64,000 nucleotides of DNA from Leifsonia poae. GTDB taxonomy: Bacteria; Actinomycetota; Actinomycetes; Actinomycetales; Microbacteriaceae. The stretch lies in the NCBI RefSeq assembly GCF_027921845.1, contig NZ_BSEN01000012.1:1-64000 (forward strand), read 5' to 3'. Below are positions 59,366 through 64,000 of this stretch, one piece after another. Position 1 is the stretch's first letter. The number at the start of each line of letters is the position of its first letter. The translations under genes and the position numbers were made by a program. The notes under the pieces are model-generated. The model was not told the origin of the DNA. It searched no databases and was given only the letters and a program-made list of their open reading frames with translations.

Positions 59366-59575
59366 ATGACCCGTGCTCAGCGAGACCCGCAGGGGCTCCG
59401 GCGCTGGCGCCTGGCGAGCATCGTGGTGTGTTCGGTCGGCATCGTCGCGGGCGTCTCGGTGATCGCGCTCACCCCCTACAGCAACTGGGGTGCGCTCGTC
59501 ACCGGCGTGTTCGGTGCGGCCTCGGTCGGGATGTGGTGGCTGGGCACGGCGCGACCGCCCGGCGACGACGGCTGA
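59366..59575 (+). CDS. Small two-span membrane protein
   Basis: 69 aa: a basic N-terminus (TRAQRDPQGLRRWRL) then two hydrophobic segments, ASIVVCSVGIVAGVSVIAL and WGALVTGVFGAASVGMWWL, and a short polar tail. AAGGAGA precedes the ATG by a normal distance. It converges with the HtrA-like gene. Function unknown. Confidence 0.65.
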   Translation: MTRAQRDPQGLRRWRLASIVVCSVGIVAGVSVIALTPYSNWGALVTGVFGAASVGMWWLGTARPPGDDG

Positions 59576-59579
59576 GGGC

Positions 59580-60539
59580 TCAGCCCTCGTCGAGTTCGCG
59601 CGGCACGGTGATCGCGTCGACGAGCGCGCCGTTGCGCCACACCGTGATCTCGATGGGGCGGTCGATCGCATCCTCGACCATCAACTGCTGCACCGCCGTC
59701 GTGGTCACGACCTTCTGACCCGCGAGTTCGACGACGATGTCACCGCGACGGAGCCCCGCATCATCGGCGGGGCTCCCGGCGACGATGCCGGCGACCTGCA
59801 ATCCGGTCGGCGAGCCGATGCGCGCGGTGAGCTCCGGCGAGAGCGGAACCTGCGCGCCCGCGATCCCGAGCCACGCCCGCCGCACCCTCCCCTTCGCCAT
59901 CAGGGTCGCGATGATCTCGCGGGTCGTGCTGTTGATGGGAACGGCGAGGCCGACGCCGATTCCCGCGACGGCCGTGTTCACGCCGACCATCCGGCCCGCG
60001 CTGTCGGCGAGCACGCCGCCGCTGTTGCCGGGGTTGAGGGCGGCATCCGTCTGGATGACTTCGTCGATGACCCGTCCGGAGGGCGTGGGCAGCGAACGCC
60101 CGAGTGCGGAGACGATGCCGGCCGTGACGCTGCCGGCGAGCCCGAGCGGATTGCCGAGGGCGACCACGACCTGGCCGACGTGCAGGTGCGAGGCGTCACC
60201 GAACTCGACCGGCTCGGGAACGGACCCGCGCGCGTGCAGCACGGCGAGGTCGGAGAGCGTGTCGCGACCCACGACATCGACTTGCGTCGTGGTCCCGTCG
60301 CCGAAGGCGGCGTCGGCCGACCGCGACCCGACCACGACGTGGGCGCTCGTGAGGAGGAAGCCGTCGGCCGTGATCACGCTCGCGCTGCCGGCACCGGAGC
60401 CGCGGCTGCTGCGCACCGTGACGCTCGCGACGCTCGGGAGCACACGCGCGGCCACCGCGACGACGGTGCGCGAGTACGCGTCGAGCAGCCCGTCGTCGTC
60501 CATCGCAGGAACGCCGTTCTCGTCGTTCGACTCGGTCAT
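59580..60539 (-). CDS. HtrA/DegP-like S1C serine protease with PDZ domain
   Basis: 319 aa. The trypsin-fold triad is His67 (LTSAHVVV), Asp97 (TLSDLAVL) and Ser173 (GNSGG); a single C-terminal PDZ domain (about 225-310) contains VAGIVAGSPADDAGLRRGD. The usual N-terminal membrane anchor of actinobacterial HtrA proteins is missing and no signal peptide is seen, so the protein appears cytoplasmic. ATG 60537-60539 gives an acidic start (TESNDENG). It is a single gene. Confidence 0.88.
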   Translation of the reverse strand: MTESNDENGVPAMDDDGLLDAYSRTVVAVAARVLPSVASVTVRSSRGSGAGSASVITADGFLLTSAHVVVGSRSADAAFGDGTTTQVDVVGRDTLSDLAVLHARGSVPEPVEFGDASHLHVGQVVVALGNPLGLAGSVTAGIVSALGRSLPTPSGRVIDEVIQTDAALNPGNSGGVLADSAGRMVGVNTAVAGIGVGLAVPINSTTREIIATLMAKGRVRRAWLGIAGAQVPLSPELTARIGSPTGLQVAGIVAGSPADDAGLRRGDIVVELAGQKVVTTTAVQQLMVEDAIDRPIEITVWRNGALVDAITVPRELDEG

Positions 60540-60690
60540 GAGGATCACGAGCGTACGCCGCGCCCGGATGCCCGAAGCCCGCGTTCGCTCCCAGCTAAGC
60601 GTGTGCTCAGCGCGCGTCGATGCCACTCCTCAACGGCGCCATTGCGCAAGCCCCTAACGTGCCGGCGTTGCGCGGCGTACAACTCGGCAG

Positions 60691-61866
60691 ATGAGAGCAC
60701 TCACCTGGCAGGGAACCAAGCGCGTCGCAGTCGTGGACGCCCCCGACCCGCGCATCCAGCAGCCGACCGACATCGTGATCCGCATCACCTCGACGGCGAT
60801 CTGCGGCTCCGACCTTCACCTGTACGACGTTCTCGGGCCGTTCCTGGCCTCGGGCGACATCCTGGGGCACGAGCCGATGGGCATCGTGGAGGAGGTCGGG
60901 TCCGACGTGCGCACGCTCAGCGTCGGCGACCGCGTCGTCATCCCGTTCGTGATCGCCTGCGGCGAATGCCACATGTGCCGCCTCGGCCTGACCACCCAGT
61001 GCGAGACCACGCAGAACCACGACCACGGCACCGGCGCGAGCCTCTACGGCTACACCGAGCTCTACGGCTCGGTCCCCGGAGGTCAGGCCGAGCGTCTGCG
61101 CGTTCCGCTCGCCGACTTCAACGCGCTCAAGGTGGGCACCGAGCTGCCGGATGACCGCTATCTGTTCCTCAGCGACATCCTGCCGACCGCGTGGCAGGGG
61201 GTCGAATATGCGAACGTGCCCGAGGGCGGCGTGCTCGGGGTCATCGGGCTCGGTCCGGTCGGCCAGTTCGCCAGCCGCATCGCCGTGCAACGCGGTCACC
61301 GTGTCGTCGCGGTCGACCCCGTACCGGAGCGGCGGGCCATGGCGGAGCGGCACGGCGTCGACACGTTCGACCTGAGCGACGACGCCGCGGACTGGCTGCG
61401 CGAAGCGACGGACGGGCGCGGCCCGGATGCCGTGATCGACGCGGTCGGGATGGAGGCGCACGGCAACCCGGGCACGGCGGCGGTGCAGTCGGCGGTCGGA
61501 TTCCTGCCCGACGCGGTCGCGAAGAAGCTGATGACCACCGTCGGCGTCGACCGGCTCTCGGCCATGATGCTCGCGATCGACGCAGTGCGCCGCGGCGGGA
61601 CCGTCTCGCTGAGCGGGGTCTACTCCGGCGTCGCCGATCCGATGCCGTTCATGACCATGTTCGACAAGCAGCTCGCGCTGCGGATGGGCCAGTGCAACGT
61701 GCAGAGCTGGCGCGCCGACATCCTGCCGCTCGTCGAAGACCCGAGCGATCCGCTCGGCACCGAAGACCTGGTGACCCACCGCGTAAGCCTCGAAGAGGCG
61801 CCGCGCATGTACGACCTGTTCCGGGACAAGGAGGACGGTTGCATCAAGGTCGTCCTCACCCCGTGA
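60691..61866 (+). CDS. Zinc-dependent alcohol dehydrogenase family protein
   Basis: 391 aa medium-chain dehydrogenase. The catalytic zinc ligands Cys38 (AICGSD) and His60/Glu61 (GHEPMG), the structural zinc site Cys90, Cys93, Cys96, Cys104 (ACGECHMCRLGLTTQC) and the cofactor motif GVIGLGPVGQFA are all present. Its long central insert (HDHGTGASLYGYTELYGSVPGGQAE) resembles glutathione-independent formaldehyde dehydrogenase-like proteins. It is coupled by GTGA overlap to an alpha/beta hydrolase gene. The substrate is not known. Confidence 0.88.
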   Translation: MRALTWQGTKRVAVVDAPDPRIQQPTDIVIRITSTAICGSDLHLYDVLGPFLASGDILGHEPMGIVEEVGSDVRTLSVGDRVVIPFVIACGECHMCRLGLTTQCETTQNHDHGTGASLYGYTELYGSVPGGQAERLRVPLADFNALKVGTELPDDRYLFLSDILPTAWQGVEYANVPEGGVLGVIGLGPVGQFASRIAVQRGHRVVAVDPVPERRAMAERHGVDTFDLSDDAADWLREATDGRGPDAVIDAVGMEAHGNPGTAAVQSAVGFLPDAVAKKLMTTVGVDRLSAMMLAIDAVRRGGTVSLSGVYSGVADPMPFMTMFDKQLALRMGQCNVQSWRADILPLVEDPSDPLGTEDLVTHRVSLEEAPRMYDLFRDKEDGCIKVVLTP

Positions 61867-62597
61867 GTCCGGCGAACCTCACGCGCAGTCCTGCCGTCGT
61901 CACAGCCGATACGGGTGGCGACGGCACGGTCTACCTCCTCATCCACGGCATCGGGGTGAGCTCCCGCTATTTCGAGCGCCTCGTGCCGCGGCTCGCGCCG
62001 AACGGACGGGTCGTCACGATCGACCTGCCCGGCTTCGGGCGCGCACCGAAGCCGGACCGCCCGTACACGGTCGAGGACTTCGCCGAGGTAGTGGCCGACG
62101 TGGTCGATCGGCTCCGGCTCGGCTCCTGCGTCGTCGTCGGCCATTCGATGGGCTCGCAGGTCGCGACCCGGCTGGCGCTCCGGCGACCGGATGCGGTGGC
62201 GGCGCTCGCCCTCATCGGGCCGGTCATCGACGCGCGCGAACGCAGCGCCGTCGTCTCCGGGCTGCGACTGGCGCAGGACACCATCGGGGAGCGTCCGCGC
62301 GCGAACTGGCTGGTGCTCAGCGACTACCTGCGCTGCGGGCTGCCCTGGTACCTCGCTGTACTCCCCTCGATGCTCGCCTACCGCATCGAGGACGACCTGC
62401 GCGAGGTCACGGCACCCGTCACGCTCATCCGCGGCGCCGGAGACCCGATCGCGCGCACCGATTGGCTCCGGATGCTCGCCGAACGCGGCCCCGCGGCGAC
62501 CGCTGTCGAGGTGGCGGGCGCCCGCCACCTGGTGATCCACTCTCACCCGGCCGAGACGGCGCGGCAGCTCCGCCTCCTCGCGCAGCCGGCGCACTGA
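61863..62597 (+). CDS. Alpha/beta hydrolase
   Basis: 244 aa. The oxyanion segment is LLIHGIGVSSRYFERL, the nucleophile is Ser95 in GHSMGS, and the acid and histidine lie in GAGDPIARTDW and GARHLVIHSHP. The GTG start overlaps the dehydrogenase stop, so it is the second gene of a two-gene unit. It may act on an ester related to the alcohol that the dehydrogenase oxidises. Confidence 0.85.
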   Translation: MSPANLTRSPAVVTADTGGDGTVYLLIHGIGVSSRYFERLVPRLAPNGRVVTIDLPGFGRAPKPDRPYTVEDFAEVVADVVDRLRLGSCVVVGHSMGSQVATRLALRRPDAVAALALIGPVIDARERSAVVSGLRLAQDTIGERPRANWLVLSDYLRCGLPWYLAVLPSMLAYRIEDDLREVTAPVTLIRGAGDPIARTDWLRMLAERGPAATAVEVAGARHLVIHSHPAETARQLRLLAQPAH

Positions 62598-62625
62598 CGC
62601 GCCCCTGTGAGGGCCCGCGGGAGCC

Positions 62626-62680
62626 GAGGTGCCCTGAATCGTCGCCATTCGCGTGCCGTAACGACGATTCGGTGCACCTC
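62626..62680. repeat. Intergenic palindrome related to the 29897 element
   Basis: The arms 62626-62644 and 62662-62680 pair at 17 of 19 positions around a 17-nt loop. Arms of both elements contain GAGGTGCC, GAAT and GTCGC in the same order. It lies between the hydrolase and the APH-like gene and may end the upstream transcript. Confidence 0.65.
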
Positions 62681-62722
62681 AGCCTCGCCCGATGGGCATG
62701 CTGCTGCTGGCAGGATGGGGAG

Positions 62723-63583
62723 ATGACCTCTGAGACCAGGGCCGACGACGGCCTCCGCTACGTCGAGCCTGCGGGCGTGCATCCGGAATCGCCGCTGCTC
62801 GGAGGCGACGTGACCGAGGGCGTGGTGCGCGTCGCGGACACTGTGCGCCGACCGGTCAGCGAGTCGTCCGAGCGGGTGCGGCGGGTTCTGGAGCACCTCG
62901 ACGCGGCAGGGTTCGACGGCGCCCCGCGTTTCCTCGGGGTCGACGCCTCCGACCGGGATGTGCTCACGTTCGTCGAGGGCGAGGTCGCCGGCCGGCCGTG
63001 GCCGCTGTGGGTCGGAGACGAGGAGCGCGCGGTCAGCGTGGCCCGGCTGGTGCGACGCTACGACGACGCGGTCTCGACACTGGGCACACCCGAGTGGTCG
63101 CGCACTGCCCGTCCGTCCGACCCCGCGGGATGCCCTCCGCCCGTCGCCGGAGCACCGACCCTCATCGCCCACATGGACATCACGCCCGAGAACGTCGTGT
63201 TCCGCGACGGCCGGGCTCACGCACTGATCGACTTCGACCTCATCCGCCCGGCGACCCGCGTGGAAGAGCTCGTGAACCTTCTGCTCTGGTGGGCCGCCTG
63301 GATGCCGCCCGAGGACCGCTACCCGCCGCAGCAGGGGATCGACGCGGCACGCCGCGGCGCGGTCCTCCTCGACGCCTACGGCCTCGAGTCCGACGATCGC
63401 GCGCGGGTCGTCGACGTCGCGCGCAACGCTGCCGAGCGCTCCTGGCATCTCATGAAGCGCAACGCCGCAGAGCGCGGCGGCGGCTGGCAGCGGATGTGGG
63501 ACGAGGGGGTCGGCGACCGCATCCTCCGCCGCGGCCAGTGGCTGACCGCGAACGCGTCGGCGTTGCACGCCGCGATCACCTGA
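62723..63583 (+). CDS. Aminoglycoside phosphotransferase (APH) family kinase-like protein
   Basis: 286 aa APH/choline-kinase-fold protein. The catalytic loop is HMDITPEN (His150, Asp152, Asn157), followed by LIDFD (Asp170), the magnesium-binding DFD. The N-terminal lobe has LTFVEGEVAGRPWPLW, the usual hinge after the nucleotide site. The substrate is unknown; most chromosomal members phosphorylate small hydroxy compounds rather than antibiotics. It is a single gene converging with the truncated regulator at the window end. Confidence 0.8.
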   Translation: MTSETRADDGLRYVEPAGVHPESPLLGGDVTEGVVRVADTVRRPVSESSERVRRVLEHLDAAGFDGAPRFLGVDASDRDVLTFVEGEVAGRPWPLWVGDEERAVSVARLVRRYDDAVSTLGTPEWSRTARPSDPAGCPPPVAGAPTLIAHMDITPENVVFRDGRAHALIDFDLIRPATRVEELVNLLLWWAAWMPPEDRYPPQQGIDAARRGAVLLDAYGLESDDRARVVDVARNAAERSWHLMKRNAAERGGGWQRMWDEGVGDRILRRGQWLTANASALHAAIT

Positions 63584-63587
63584 GTGC

Positions 63588-64000
63588 TCAGGCGCCGGTG
63601 GGCGGCCCGATGATCAGTGGATGCTCCAGCGCGTCTTCGTCGAGCCGGAAGACGAGCTTGGTCGCGCGCTCCACCGCGTCGGAACCACCCGTCTCCCAGG
63701 CCCGGGCGAGCTCGCGGTACCCCGCGGCGATCTCCTCCCACGGCATGTCCATGCTCTGCACCACCACCGTGAGGTTGTAGCCGAGGGCGACCGCCGACTG
63801 CGCCACCAGGCGCCGCAGCGTCAGGTTGGGGTTCAGCTGGTTGACGCTCGCGAAGTACCGCGCGACGGTGTGGACGAAGGCGCGTCCGTCGTGCTCCTCG
63901 AGGTGACCGACCGAGACGTGCACCGCCTCGATCAGCCCGGCCCGGTCATCCGGCGTCGCGACCCGGTAGGCGAGCGTCGTCGCCCCGACGACGAGCACAC
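63588..64000 (-). CDS. FCD-domain (GntR-like) regulator, partial
   Basis: At least 136 residues of the C-terminal part of a protein whose start lies beyond the right edge. The all-helical pattern ATPDDRAGLIEAVHVSVGHLEEHDGRAFVHTVARYF, NPNLTLRRLVAQSAVALGY and YRELARAWETGGSDAVERATK fits the FCD ligand-binding domain of FadR-type GntR regulators. The DNA-binding part is not in the window, so the identification is moderate. Confidence 0.6.
   Translation of the reverse strand, partial: VLVVGATTLAYRVATPDDRAGLIEAVHVSVGHLEEHDGRAFVHTVARYFASVNQLNPNLTLRRLVAQSAVALGYNLTVVVQSMDMPWEEIAAGYRELARAWETGGSDAVERATKLVFRLDEDALEHPLIIGPPTGA

Overview
The window is high-GC (roughly 70%) DNA with strong third-position G/C, frequent GTG starts, many ATGA/GTGA start-stop overlaps, several probably leaderless genes and actinobacterial gene families throughout (PspA, ECF41/ECF42 sigma factors, CDGSH plus heme-oxygenase-like pair, LigB-type ATP ligase). 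It reads as chromosome of an actinobacterium, most likely a Microbacteriaceae member (Leifsonia/Herbiconiux-like). No rRNA, tRNA, CRISPR array, phage module or intact insertion sequence was recognised.

Layout. (1) 1-13604, all minus strand: a peptide-catabolism locus with an Opp/Dpp-type ABC importer (SBP, two permeases, two ATPases), a prolidase-like amidohydrolase, a DUF885 metallopeptidase, an NTF2-like protein, a DapA-family lyase, a three-subunit FAD/[2Fe-2S] amino-acid dehydrogenase resembling D-hydroxyproline/opine dehydrogenases, and a second peptide-binding lipoprotein cut by the window edge. A divergent XRE-cupin regulator (13770) faces it across a repeat-bearing operator. (2) 14327-29882: a LacI-type sugar regulon: SBP-permease-permease-glycosidase-SGNH esterase, ROK kinase plus mannose-6-phosphate-isomerase-like protein, a secreted DUF4185-like protein and the LacI regulator, tied together by three near-identical operators. 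Embedded in it are a TetR/DUF1772 pair, DoxX, an ECF41 sigma factor with an apparent CTG start, VanZ and a lower-GC hypothetical gene. (3) 29989-41265: a redox/stress cluster containing NDH-2, an unusual cytochrome b (QcrB-like) that has lost both high-potential-heme histidines, an orphan ECF41 C-terminal domain, two paralogous NmrA-type proteins, a stand-alone FrdA/SdhA-like flavoprotein, two alpha/beta hydrolases and an ECF41 sigma factor. Four copies of one promoter, TGTCACA-N15-CGGTC, precede its transcription units, so this looks like one ECF41 regulon. (4) 41442-49896: ATP-dependent DNA ligase, a MerR/aldo-keto reductase pair bracketed by two inverted copies of a roughly 70-nt palindromic repeat, a Hyi-like isomerase, a PspA operon, a DUF3800 remnant, an SDR protein and a PEP-mutase-like protein. 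(5) 50011-64000: an S8 protease without a signal peptide, an ECF42/YCII pair, a YbdK/EgtA-type ligase, a diiron-oxidase-like/CDGSH pair, an SDR/TetR pair, an HtrA-like protease, zinc alcohol dehydrogenase, alpha/beta hydrolase, APH-like kinase and a 5'-truncated FCD-like regulator.

The most unusual part is 29989-40308. One alternative sigma factor appears to control a respiratory-like electron-transfer module built from single subunits that normally work inside larger complexes.
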